The translations under genes and the position numbers were made by a program. This document shows positions 33,544 through 43,530 of a DNA stretch of 64,000 nucleotides, piece by piece. Every line of letters begins with the position of its first letter. Position 1 is the first letter of the stretch. The notes beneath the pieces were generated by a model. The model saw nothing but the letters and a program-made list of their open reading frames with translations. It was not told the origin of the DNA and made no database searches. The stretch spans positions 46,957 through 110,956 of the forward strand of contig JAADVB010000028.1 in the NCBI GenBank assembly GCA_023334545.1. Direction: 5' to 3'. Source of the stretch: Salisapilia sapeloensis. Lineage: Eukaryota; Oomycota; Peronosporomycetes; Peronosporales; Salisapiliaceae.

Positions 33544-35495
33544 TTAGTATGTCGAGGAGAAAGCAGGGGTGATATGAGTTGAAAGTAGTCCTAGACGCCA
33601 TTCGAGCCAATGATGGAACTTGTCAAACGTAATACCTTGCGCTACAGCTTCATCGTATAGATCCTATCGTTGTACTGTTAGTCGATCCATCTTGCTGATA
33701 TACTTGATGCCATTACCTCGTTCATTATGTTGCACGCGTCGGTGAGCATGCCTCCGCCGCTCAATTTCACAGCCGCCGCGGTCAGCATGAAAAACTGTCA
33801 AAGGGAAAGTGTATATCCATATTGAGATACATGACGGGTACGGGGGAGATAGCACATCAGCGAGTGACGAAGCTTGATCAAATCCAACCTCTTTCAGTAG
33901 ATCTCCGCGCTCTTCTTGGGCATCATCTGTCGGTGTGTTCTTGGGTGCTTTCGCCGGACTACGTTTGGAAGCTACCTTTGAAACAGACTTATCCGGCGAG
34001 CGACGAGAGCCGTCATCTTGCAAATGACGAGCAATCTCGAAGAATAGTGAGCCTGTGTACAATTGCTTTGTCTGTAGTGAGTCGTTTGGGGATAAGGATA
34101 CGGCATCAACGCTTTCTTGGAGTTGCTATTCAAATTTAAAATAGTTATAGTGCCAGGAAATGTAAATGCATAGATTTAATAGATATGGAAACCTGGTTTG
34201 TGGACTCTAGCTCTTCCACTCTTTCCTGCTGAAGCTGGAGTATCTGCTTTAGTGAGATGTTCTCACTTTCATACGCTTCGATCTACAAGTTGAAGTTAGT
34301 TTTTTGGTAGTATCTCGTGCTGTTTAATGGGTACTGTCGAAGATAGTGTGGAAACTTGGGCTTGACTGGTGTCCAGTTCCGTTTGCAATGATTCAACTTT
34401 GTTCTCGAGCTCTTCCTTCTCCAAGACAAGCATGCTGTCTTTACGGTCCCTACGTTGCTCATTGCACTGAAGTGTTTCCACTTCTGTTTCCAGCTTTGCG
34501 ACTTGTTGATCTCGCTCGGTTACAAGCTTTTGGAGCTACTTCAGCTCACATGTGCTGACACTTAGCAAACCGTGGCTAAAGCACGTCTAACAGTGTCAAA
34601 GTACCTCATAAATTCGTGCTCCTTGTCTTTCCGAGTCCATCTTGTGCAATAGTAAAGCATCTTGGAGTCCAGCAATTTCGCCTTCTGCTCTCGCCACCTT
34701 TTCGTCGAATTTACTCTGTTCAAGCGCCAGATTTTGCTTGTCGTTCAGCGCCTTCGTCAGCTCAGACGTGAGCATGTCCACTCGCGCTCTAAGTTGGATC
34801 AGTTGGTACCTCTGACGATATACAGAGTATTAGCAACCCTGAGTTACCTGGCAGTTTCCAATTCGTGAGCTACGAATTCCATATTTTCGTCAGCCCTCGC
34901 TTTGGAGAGCTCCAAGGATCTCGTGACTGTCTGAACTGTACGCAGCTTTTTCTCGAGTACCTATCCAACATCGTGCACAACCATAGAGAGACGAGATCAG
35001 CATACGATTTACGTCGAAAGCCACAAGTCTATGTGTCAATTGTAATTGTAACATGCACCAACCTTCACTTCCTGTTCAGCTAGTTCTGCACGCTCGAGCA
35101 ACTGGCACGTCATTACGTTACGTTAAATGATCCAAGAGACTTTGACCAAACTCGTGTACCTGTGCAGATGTGAGCTCCAACTCCACGCCCATCTTTTCAT
35201 TCTGCTTTAGCAACGTCTGGCCGATCTTGGCAGCTAGCAAAGCTTCCTCCTGCGAAGTTTCCAGTTCCTTGCTCTTGTACTCGAGCTCCGAATGGAGTGA
35301 CTCGACCTCCTTTAGTTTATGCAGTTGCTCAAACTCGAGTTCACTAGCACTCGCGATCGTTTGGAATCGACGATGACGCGTACCGGACGGTGGTAGTGGA
35401 GACGGAGCTAAAGGCACCGGTGTACTCTCCTCGGGTGTACTCACGACATCCTCTTTGATCGCATCCATCTTTAACTTACCGAGTCTCCACTTCAT
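33544..35495 (-). CDS. Coiled-coil protein with CC1-box, candidate dynein adaptor
   Basis: Model join(33544..33663, 33717..33794, 33856..34125, 34193..34282, 34335..34535, 34605..34809, 34848..34960, 35063..35101, 35160..35495), 483 aa, nine exons with every phase closing. Residues 1-50 are Pro/Ser-rich. Residues 50-330 are nearly continuous coiled coil. Residues 86-102, LLAAKIGQTLLKQNEKM, match the CC1-box (A-A-x-x-G-x-x-L-L) through which BICD, TRAK/HAP1 and Spindly bind dynein light intermediate chain; the wording is closest to TRAK/HAP1. A Lys/Ser/Pro linker leads to a helical C-terminal module (about 400-483) ending KFHHWLEWRLGLLS. The last-but-two intron uses a weak donor (GTGCTA) chosen for frame. 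The cargo is unknown. Confidence 0.72.
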
Positions 35496-35728
35496 ATCGC
35501 TTGCTCAAGTGAGTAAATCATAAAAATAACTCGTAACTACCATGAAGGAACCATACACTGTATGCTGATTGTATTTGCTTTCGTTCATCAAGTACACATG
35601 CATCATGCTACTTGTCTCTATGTCACTTGTCCAAAAACCAAACGAGTTACTTGTTATCGACATTTCCAACCGCCTCGCCTGTACACTTTCTTCAATCAGC
35701 TCGTATCCATAAGTTAGCATGCACGCCC

Positions 35729-38700
35729 TCACACTTCCTGCGGTCGCTGAAACATGAGCAATAGCGGCTTCGGTCCGCGCTGAAGAAGCTTCATCGCTGC
35801 ACCAAAGCCCATCTTGCTAATGTTGTTGTTATTTATGCTAAGCAACACGTCGCCAATCTCGACTCGATTCTTCTGCGAGCTCCGAGCGACTGCGCCTTCG
35901 TTCTTCACGTTGATGACGCGAGGGTAGTAGCTCATACTCTCCTGCTTGACGACGATACCCAGCGGTCCGTCCTCGTCTTTCCACGTAATGTAGTAGAGCG
36001 ACGCATCATCCCGCGGATTCATGCTCAGCCGCGTCCGACGAGACGATCGGGAGGATGCAGCTGACGACGAGACCATGGACGACACGAGAGATGAGTATCG
36101 AAAGTCGTCTTGCGGTGCATCCTCCGGGATCTCCAGGTCTTCCGTCGAGTCTGCATGTCGAAAGCGGAGGACGACAGGTCTCGGGCCGCTTTCGAGGATA
36201 TCAATCACCTTTTGGAAACGAACGTCTCGCGTGGAAAACTCATTGATAAAGATCAAGTGGTCGCCCACACGGACGTTAAACATACCCGGGAGCTTAGCGT
36301 TCCCATTCGCCTGCAAGACACATGGGTAGCCACTATCCGGATCCGGTCGGAAGCCCAGACCCAACGGCACACCTTCCAGCCACAGCACTTCGTAGTCTTC
36401 TTCTCCAAGCAGTTCAAGTGATCCTTGTCGTTCCCGCAGCGACTTGGTCTGACTACGTTCAAAGCGCAGTCGCACGGGTTTCTCGACTTCTTGTAAGATC
36501 GCAAGTGTCCGTCGGATTTCACCTTTCTTCACCTCCATCTTACCGACTGACAAGAGGATGTCTCCTTTCGTCACTTCAAAGATATCGGCGCAATTGCTCA
36601 GACTCTCATGCACGCGTCTTACGACTGGCATGCCGGACGTCGGGTCACTTTCAAAGTAAAGGCCGAGGAGCCCACACTCCCATACGATCTCGTACTCGTC
36701 TTCAATATGCGTTGGAGGCGTATAATTCGCGAGTTTCTGCTTGGATTCGCGCATGCGTTGGGACTTCGATCGCGTATAAGGCTTCTCCGAGTCCATTGAC
36801 GAGATGATACTCACATCTCGTTCGCTATCGGCCGTCACGTTCGTGGATCGTTTATCGAAAGACGTGCGACGGACGAGAGAGTCGCCAGTGAAGCGCATGA
36901 TGGAATCCGCGAACGACCCTTCGTCCTCATCGTCCGATACGCTCAGCGTATTGGCAGAGCACCCACGTCGAACGAGCCATCCTCGGATGAAAGACTGGAT
37001 GACTGTCGCTGCCAAGAAGCGTCGGAACCACTTCTTGGCCATGTGCATGCGGACGACGGACTGTATTCGCACTACCGCGCGATGGATTCGAATGCGTCGG
37101 AGATACCTCTTATGACATCGATGGCATCGGAACGTGGCTTGTACGACGACAGCAGCGTGTTTCCAACGCAGGAACTGGGCTCGACGGACGTATCCGAGCC
37201 AGTACCTCTGCAGCGTCACGATCGAATGATGCAGTGCCTTGGCTCGTGCTGCTTCTAGCACCTGATGCGCTTCCAATAGAGCGAAGACCTTGGTCTTCCC
37301 TACTTGGAACGGCGGTCGACGGTCATCACTATCGCTCTTAATCTTGTACTTGGTCATAAACGTCTCGACCATGCGTGCGCTAAAGTCTTTGTAGTCAGAT
37401 GTCGGAGGCATGCTGCCATCTGACATGAGACACAAGTAGTTGCTGATGAAAACGTCGTGAGTGAGGCGGACGGGGTATCCGCTTCGAGAGATCTTGACAG
37501 CTTCTAACACACCACTGCACCTCAATTGTTCCAACACACGTTTCCGGTCGAGGATCGAGGCACTCGCGACGTCATTTGGTTTAACGCAACGGACAAAGTG
37601 CGGTTCCGTCGCGTTTAAAATGTCCAGCAAGGAGGACAATTGACTCTTAAACTGCGACGCGACGGTGGACGACATGATACCTCCACGTCGACGTCCGCTG
37701 CCTTTTCGAGCGATAGATGCATCCTCTGCACTCGGCGCCGGGTCAAAGAGTTTACAAATAAATGGCACTTGGGACGTCCGCAACAAGTCGACGGCCTCTG
37801 TGTGCATGTGGTCCTTGTTCTTATCGCAAAAGCCATCCGTCGTGTAGCACACGTCTCCGGCATAGTGATGGATTACAAACATCCGTCGAGCTTTCTGCAG
37901 CTTGGTCATGGAAAAGCTGTCGTGATCTTCAAGTGTCTCCTGATACTTGTTCGCGAGTTTCTCGTCATTGCCGCGAGGCATGAGACACTGTTCGTCAAGT
38001 AGAGAAAAGATCCCCTTTTGTTTTCGTTCTAAGACTGCGACACAAGCGTCGTTATTCGGGTAGTCTACAAAGCTCCACGGGATCTCTTCCGCGACATATT
38101 CGTCCTGTTCCATGCGAAAGACAAACGCACCAAAGAGCTGCTGAAGCTTTTCGTTCGCATAATTGATACACAATTGCTCGAGTCGGTTCTGTTCAAAGAT
38201 TTCAAAGCCAAAGATGTCCACGACACCAATGAATTGCGTACGTTTCTTGTCTTCCTGATACTGAATCGACGTATTGATACGAGCGACAAGCCATTCGAAC
38301 AGATTCGAGTACAGCGTCTTGACGATCGAGTCGCGTGTCGATGCCGCTTGCTCTGTCGTGAGACTTGTTGTAATGTACTCCATCCCGGCCTTGATACGCT
38401 TCGTACTGAGCGTCGACTGGAGAACGTCCTTCTCCACACCTAACAGGCGACATACAGTCTCGACGGTAGATGCACATGCCGTGTCGACCATGGCTTCCTC
38501 CTTGCCTTGCTGATTGACAAAGTTCACGTTGCCTAGATGCAAGACGGAGGACACGACTTGCATGACACTCACCTGCTCTACTTCATCCATACCTAATCCA
38601 GTCATGGCTTTCCTGGTGGCAGCATACGACTCGCCATCGTCGACACCGTCGAGACGAGTGTAGCAGTCGCTCTTATTCAAGTACGCATACGCCTGGACGT

Positions 38701-39586
38701 CCTGTAGATCCAAGTGCTTTCGTTCATCTGCTGATGCGCCTTGACATAGTTCATAGAAAATGTGGTAGCTACGCTCGCCGCGTGCTTGGGACACGAGTCG
38801 CACGCGTTCGAGCAAGTAGGTGGAGATACTGGCGCCAAGCATCTCGCCACTAGCATTGAAGCCAAGTTTGATGAACTTGCCAAAGCGACTGCTGTTGTTA
38901 TTGCGCGTCGTTCGGGCGTTGCCAAAGGACTCGAGAATCGGATTGGACTCGAGGACGCGGTCGTGGATAGACGAGTTGCCTTGAGAGTTTCCATGCGAGT
39001 GCCGACGGACTTGTTGCGTGGATACAAAAGCGAGGTAGTTCATGATGAGCTTTGTGGTCTCTGTCTTCCCTGCGCCGCTTTCGCCACTGACGAGAATCGT
39101 TTGATTACAATCTCCCTGACTCGACCGCTCTTGCATCTTTCGAAAGGCTTTGTCACCGACAGAATAGATGTGTGGCGGAAGTTGCTTGGCGCTTTCGACG
39201 TCGCCGCCGAGACTAAAATACTGCGACTTGATGTCACTTGAATAACAATCCAACGACCGGAAGGGATTAACCGCTACGAGGATCGATCCGGTGCTTGTGT
39301 ATATGTGTCCGTGCTGGAATCGGTCCTTGAGGACTTGCAGGATAGCTGGTTCGTGCAAATGGACGAGTTTGGTTAAATCTGCGACGCTATGGTAGACTTC
39401 TGACGTATTTCGCGCTAGCACCTTGTCCGGCGTGATGGTCGCGTTCTCCTTCCAGCCTTCGCCTGTTCCATTGTCGTCGACCATGTCAACACAGCACTCG
39501 ATCTGCCCGTCCTGCATCTTCTTCTCGACCACAGCTTCGTACCATAGTCCTTGATACTGAACCCACACGGTCGCCCCCACGTCCAT
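35729..39586 (-). CDS. Unconventional myosin with IQ motifs and three PDZ-like tail domains
   Basis: Single exon, 1,285 aa. An SH3-like N-terminal subdomain is followed by the motor (about 60-780). The motor has the P-loop GESGAGKT near residue 167, switch I NNNSSRFGK, switch II DIFGFE and the NYANEKLQQ helix. Four to five IQ motifs lie at about 785-880. The tail has three repeats of about 85 aa starting EYEIVWECGLLGLYF (about 963), DYEVLWLEGVPLGLGF (about 1065) and YYITWKDEDGPLGIVV (about 1197). Each shows a GLGF-like loop and V-x-x-GD-x-[IL]-x-x-[IV], as in PDZ domains. There is no long coiled coil, so it is probably monomeric. PDZ tails would bind C-terminal peptides of membrane cargo. Confidence 0.93.
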   Translation of the reverse strand: MDVGATVWVQYQGLWYEAVVEKKMQDGQIECCVDMVDDNGTGEGWKENATITPDKVLARNTSEVYHSVADLTKLVHLHEPAILQVLKDRFQHGHIYTSTGSILVAVNPFRSLDCYSSDIKSQYFSLGGDVESAKQLPPHIYSVGDKAFRKMQERSSQGDCNQTILVSGESGAGKTETTKLIMNYLAFVSTQQVRRHSHGNSQGNSSIHDRVLESNPILESFGNARTTRNNNSSRFGKFIKLGFNASGEMLGASISTYLLERVRLVSQARGERSYHIFYELCQGASADERKHLDLQDVQAYAYLNKSDCYTRLDGVDDGESYAATRKAMTGLGMDEVEQVSVMQVVSSVLHLGNVNFVNQQGKEEAMVDTACASTVETVCRLLGVEKDVLQSTLSTKRIKAGMEYITTSLTTEQAASTRDSIVKTLYSNLFEWLVARINTSIQYQEDKKRTQFIGVVDIFGFEIFEQNRLEQLCINYANEKLQQLFGAFVFRMEQDEYVAEEIPWSFVDYPNNDACVAVLERKQKGIFSLLDEQCLMPRGNDEKLANKYQETLEDHDSFSMTKLQKARRMFVIHHYAGDVCYTTDGFCDKNKDHMHTEAVDLLRTSQVPFICKLFDPAPSAEDASIARKGSGRRRGGIMSSTVASQFKSQLSSLLDILNATEPHFVRCVKPNDVASASILDRKRVLEQLRCSGVLEAVKISRSGYPVRLTHDVFISNYLCLMSDGSMPPTSDYKDFSARMVETFMTKYKIKSDSDDRRPPFQVGKTKVFALLEAHQVLEAARAKALHHSIVTLQRYWLGYVRRAQFLRWKHAAVVVQATFRCHRCHKRYLRRIRIHRAVVRIQSVVRMHMAKKWFRRFLAATVIQSFIRGWLVRRGCSANTLSVSDDEDEGSFADSIMRFTGDSLVRRTSFDKRSTNVTADSERDVSIISSMDSEKPYTRSKSQRMRESKQKLANYTPPTHIEDEYEIVWECGLLGLYFESDPTSGMPVVRRVHESLSNCADIFEVTKGDILLSVGKMEVKKGEIRRTLAILQEVEKPVRLRFERSQTKSLRERQGSLELLGEEDYEVLWLEGVPLGLGFRPDPDSGYPCVLQANGNAKLPGMFNVRVGDHLIFINEFSTRDVRFQKVIDILESGPRPVVLRFRHADSTEDLEIPEDAPQDDFRYSSLVSSMVSSSAASSRSSRRTRLSMNPRDDASLYYITWKDEDGPLGIVVKQESMSYYPRVINVKNEGAVARSSQKNRVEIGDVLLSINNNNISKMGFGAAMKLLQRGPKPLLLMFQRPQEV

Positions 39587-40265
39587 CGTTTATCTAGTCT
39601 CGAAGCTCCTAGTCGTACGCAATACGCGTTCTACTTGTCTTTTCGACAATCGATCCTTTTCGTTGCACAAAGGGGGAGAGGAAGCAAGGAGCGTCTTGTC
39701 CAAGAGTGCACAAAGGGAGTACGTCCTTGCGAGCGCTTCTTCTCGCACAGGCGAAAGGTGCTGGGAATGTGACTTACCCCGCTTTTTGACCAGAAGTGTG
39801 CGATTATTAGCCAATCACGGCCGAAAAAGCCAGGTACAGTCCTCGGCACAACCGCTATTAGGACCACGATTTGCGCTGTCGTCAAGTTGTAACGCTCTGT
39901 TTCGCGTCGTAAATGCGACTTTTCTCGAGCTTTAACGTCCGCACTGTACTGGCATGTCTATATGTAGAAGCCATCGACGTCCTGAACATGCGCTTGGTAC
40001 TGTACGGAAAGTGCCATTAGCAATTCCGAGCAATCTTTACTTGCTGATTGTACTTGCGCCCAGACATCCAGCGGCAAGCCGTTGGCAAGTCTGCTCTGCA
40101 TATCTTGGCAAGTAGGGCGAGATCTTGGATAGTGGCAGCAATACCCCGTCAAGATAGTACGCGGATGGTGTCTTATGGATTGAAGTAATCGTGCAACCGC
40201 TCAAGCTCGAGGCACCTTTTGCATGATATCGAGTATACTAAAGGAAGGTCGATCGCAACCATTAA
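39587..40265. other. Intergenic region with overlapping protein-like frames on the minus strand
   Basis: About 680 bp between the divergent myosin and MYND genes. On the minus strand, 39958-40152 encodes an unusually protein-like frame (CQDMQSRLANGLPLDVWAQV...). A second, overlapping frame spliced at about 40149 (YYLDGVLLPLSKISPYLP...) also looks plausible. No start codon with good splice support joins either one, so no gene is called. The rest shows nothing. Confidence 0.35.
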
Positions 40266-41081
40266 ATGGCTGACGCTCGAGCAATGTCGGACGCGACGCA
40301 GGAGGAGACACCAGAAGCCTATGTGCAGCGGTTCTGGGCCACCCATGCATCCGCCTTTATGCGGTGGTTCCTAGCACTACCATACACTGGCCAAGTATCT
40401 CTCCTGCGCAATGCTAGTCCGGATATTGCTGTCTCGTACGATCCGCACGACCGTCATCCACAACCAACGCAGCTTCTCGCGCCAGAGTTGTCGCTAAAAG
40501 GATTATTGGACGACAATGGCAAGTCGCTCCTGCGCCTTATGAATGCACGAGCACGCCGGCCGGACGACTGTACTCGCCACGACTTGGTCTACCTCCGGTC
40601 GCTCCGGTCGGATGACAGTATGCCGACGTTTTCCGGCGATACGTTCAAGGACGTACCGCTAGCATTCATCGACCCGGCCGATCCGGAACAGAATGTCCAG
40701 CAAGTTGCATCCACCGCCAGCGAAGAGACGCTGGCAGAGAAGAAGAAACAGGTACAGGATGGGCAACTCATCGAGGCCGACGTCTGGTTGGCGCTGCAGA
40801 TGCGTCAACGGACGATCACGACGCTACTGGCCAACGTCGCGAACACGTTCGAGTCCATGTTCCTCCACCAGACGATGATGAACGCCGTCGCTTCCCAGCA
40901 GGTCGGATGCCGTTATTGCGGCGTGGCCAAGCAAGAGGATGGGTCCAACTTGCTCCAATGCGCTTGCGGCGGTGCATTCTATTGTTCCAAGGAGCATCAG
41001 AAAGAGGACTGGTCTAGTCATAAGAAGAGTTGCCAAGCAATTCAAAATGCCAAGGCGAATGATACGAGTGCAAGTGAATAA
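40266..41081 (+). CDS. MYND zinc-finger protein
   Basis: Single exon, 271 aa. The C-terminal 45 residues hold a MYND finger: C-x2-C (CRYC), then C-x-C (CAC), FYCSKEHQKEDW and HKKSC, i.e. the expected C-C-C-C-C-C-H-C order. The preceding 220 residues are helical with no recognised enzyme domain; in particular no SET signature is visible. MYND fingers bind Pro-rich peptides, so this is likely an adaptor. A start six codons later (MSDATQ) is also possible. Confidence 0.85.
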   Translation: MADARAMSDATQEETPEAYVQRFWATHASAFMRWFLALPYTGQVSLLRNASPDIAVSYDPHDRHPQPTQLLAPELSLKGLLDDNGKSLLRLMNARARRPDDCTRHDLVYLRSLRSDDSMPTFSGDTFKDVPLAFIDPADPEQNVQQVASTASEETLAEKKKQVQDGQLIEADVWLALQMRQRTITTLLANVANTFESMFLHQTMMNAVASQQVGCRYCGVAKQEDGSNLLQCACGGAFYCSKEHQKEDWSSHKKSCQAIQNAKANDTSASE

Positions 41082-41179
41082 AGGAATAGTTTTTTCTTTA
41101 CTAGAAATGATGTCTTTATTGTACTTTTACACGAATGTATTTCGGCGGTGTTGATAATTTATAACCGGAGAGATGCTGT

Positions 41180-41500
41180 TTATGCCTTTTGCTTCTTCCG
41201 AAGGTACTCGTCAAAGACGTCGTACCAAATTGTGGCTTGTTCATCGTCTGGTGCGATGACTTGGAGCAGTCGACCGCTCCGCAGGGTGATGCAAAGACCG
41301 TGCTTGACTTCGTCGGAGAAGACGGCGTCGACGATGTCGTCTCCGCCAAGGACTTTGGAGGACTCTCGTCGGTCCTTGCGATAACTGAGTTTTCCTTCTT
41401 GGAAGACGAAATACCGTTTCTTCCAGCTCTTAACGAGACCTCCTTGCTTGCTCAGGAAGCCTTCGGCGTACCCATCGAGGGCTAGCACGGAATCGTCCAT
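41180..41500 (-). CDS. Single PH-domain protein
   Basis: Single exon, 106 aa. The start at 41500 is chosen because the PH domain begins right after it; the frame extends upstream to 41626 without domain content. The domain shows GFLSKQGGLVKSWKKRYFVF, K-L-SYRKDR and the C-terminal helix with the invariant Trp (ATIWYDVFDEYL). The basic K-W-K-K-R-Y strand is the usual phosphoinositide contact. Nothing but the PH domain is present, so it may act as a lipid sensor or competitor. Confidence 0.88.
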   Translation of the reverse strand: MDDSVLALDGYAEGFLSKQGGLVKSWKKRYFVFQEGKLSYRKDRRESSKVLGGDDIVDAVFSDEVKHGLCITLRSGRLLQVIAPDDEQATIWYDVFDEYLRKKQKA

Positions 41501-42153
41501 AGTTAACGTGGGGGAGAAGATGGTGGGCGGACGAATGTGAATTCGAGAATGGTAAATGCGGTGAAGAACGGCAGGCGAAGTGCGATCAGACGAGGCAATG
41601 TACGACTTGACAACAGTGTTTCTCAAGTGGGTTCACGCCAACTGAATGCGACACAGACCCTGTCTCCCTACCCTTCCCGTATCCACCACCAAGAATCTCG
41701 TGGTGACCAAGCGTCGGATTTTCCGAGTGCGATGCCAAGAGTCTGCTTTTGTCGCCGAAATTGAAGCGTCGACCGTCGTACCCTTTCATTCAAATATTTA
41801 CGTGCCTGTGATCCGACGTGTGCGATGAAAAATCCATGCTTGGATACAGCAGCGGACGTGGAAGGATAAAATCCGAAACAAGTGGACGAAGTGATTTTGA
41901 CCTACAGAAAAACCTTTCTAACATGATATAACCCGTATACGCGTATCGTATTATATATCGCAGAGTATATCTTTTGAATATTCTCATTTATCACCAATTT
42001 GTATGGATGTTCTATATCGGAGACCTGACTTTTTATCACATATAGCAAGATATGAGGTTTTGGAGGGTTTAGGGATGACAGGTTTGACTGAGACTTCAAC
42101 TTGCATTTAGAATAATCGTGAAACACTCTTCTTTCCATCCAGAATCGATCGTC
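41501..42153. other. Divergent intergenic region PH gene / MEMO1
   Basis: About 650 bp. A minus-strand frame at 41586-41789 is Gly/His-rich without a family match. The 41880-42080 part is AT-rich. No gene is called. Confidence 0.45.
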
Positions 42154-43499
42154 ATGGCCGTACGTCGAGCTACGCACGCTGGATCCTGGTATTCGCATGA
42201 AGCCAAGGTGCTCGATGAACAAATGGACGGTAATGCCCTTCGTTGTCGCAGCTAGATCTTGGATACTCATTGCATCCTAACGACAGAATGGCTTGGCGCA
42301 GCGGAAGCAGCCAACGACGTCGGCGAGCATCCGACACTCCGGGCGATCATTGCACCGCACGCAGGGTTTCAGTGCGTTGCACTTCTCACTCTCCCTATAC
42401 ACTATTTACAATCGGCATGCTAGCTACTCTGGTCCGACCGCAGCGTCGGCGTATCATCACATGAAAAATTTGGACCATGTCAAACGCGTTTTCATCCTCG
42501 GTCCTTCCCACCACTTTTATCTTCGGTACGTGTCCTACCCAGACACGAGTGCAGATCGTACTGACACATGCCCCTCTAGAGGCTGTGCCGTCTCAAACGC
42601 AGAAGCTTACGAGACACCGCTGGGCAACATGCCCATCGATAAGGAGACAAACGAACAGCTTGCTGCAACAGTACCTTTGATTCTGATTTTGTACCGACTA
42701 CATGACTGTAACAAGTATGTCTCCAAGGGGAAATTCAACACCATGTCGCTGGATGTCGACGAAGATGAGCACAGTATCGAGATGCACTTGCCATTTGTAT
42801 TTAAGGTCGTCCCTACTCCTAGACAACGTGCAACCCTATCGTGATGGCAATAAACTCTGTCCCAAGTGCAGGTCATGGCGGGAAGGTCTTTTCAAATCGT
42901 CCCGATCCTAGTGGGTAATACGAAAAGCAAGGAAGACGTCGAGTACGGCAAGTACGTTTGCATGCAATATCTTATTCCATGTCCCACTTGACACGTGTCC
43001 ATTCTCTTCAGGATCTTGGCACCGTACTTTCAGGATCCAGCCAACCTCTTCGTCGTCAGTTCGGACTTTTGTCATTGGGGTGCTCGGTACATCTCTCTCT
43101 TGAGAGACACCCTAGTACACTCATTAACGTTGATTGCTCACAGGTTCCGATACCAACCACATGACTCGGCGTATGGAGAAATTCACGAATACATTACTCA
43201 TCTGGATCATGAAGGAATGCAGGTACACACGCTTGCTCATCTTGCTCGATGCGATGCCTTATATATCATGCATATCCTAGATCATTGAGCAGCTGGATCC
43301 GCCTAAGTTCCACGAGTACTTGAAAGAGACTAACAATACGATCTGTGGACGTCATCCCATCGCGCTCTTGCTCAATACGATCACCAAGTCGGATCTCTCG
43401 TGCACGCTCAAGTTCGTCCGATACGCTCAGAGCAACCCATGTAAGCGTCGAGGCGATTCCTCCGTCAGCTATGCGTCTGCTATCGTCTATACGCAGTAA
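42154..43499 (+). CDS. MEMO1: MEMO1 family protein
   Basis: Model join(42154..42229, 42287..42365, 42424..42525, 42580..42670, 42728..42805, 42872..42951, 43012..43086, 43144..43222, 43281..43499), 292 aa against 297 in human. Nine exons, introns of 54-66 nt, all phases close. Splicing restores THAGSWY, IIAPHAGYSYSGPTAA, RVFILGPSHHFYL, MSLDVDEDEHSIEMHLPF and SSDFCHWGARFRY. These include the conserved His and Cys residues reported to bind copper or iron. MEMO1 is linked to cytoskeletal and redox signalling in animals; its role in oomycetes is unknown. Confidence 0.95.
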
Positions 43500-43530
43500 A
43501 AGCAAGAGAATGGAAAACAAAATCGTTGCT

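Noticed and set aside
35505-35732. Minus-strand frame just beyond the myosin stop
   Set aside because: Composition and lack of family suggest 3' UTR/intergenic sequence. It overlaps the myosin stop codon by 4 bp and has no support as an extra exon.
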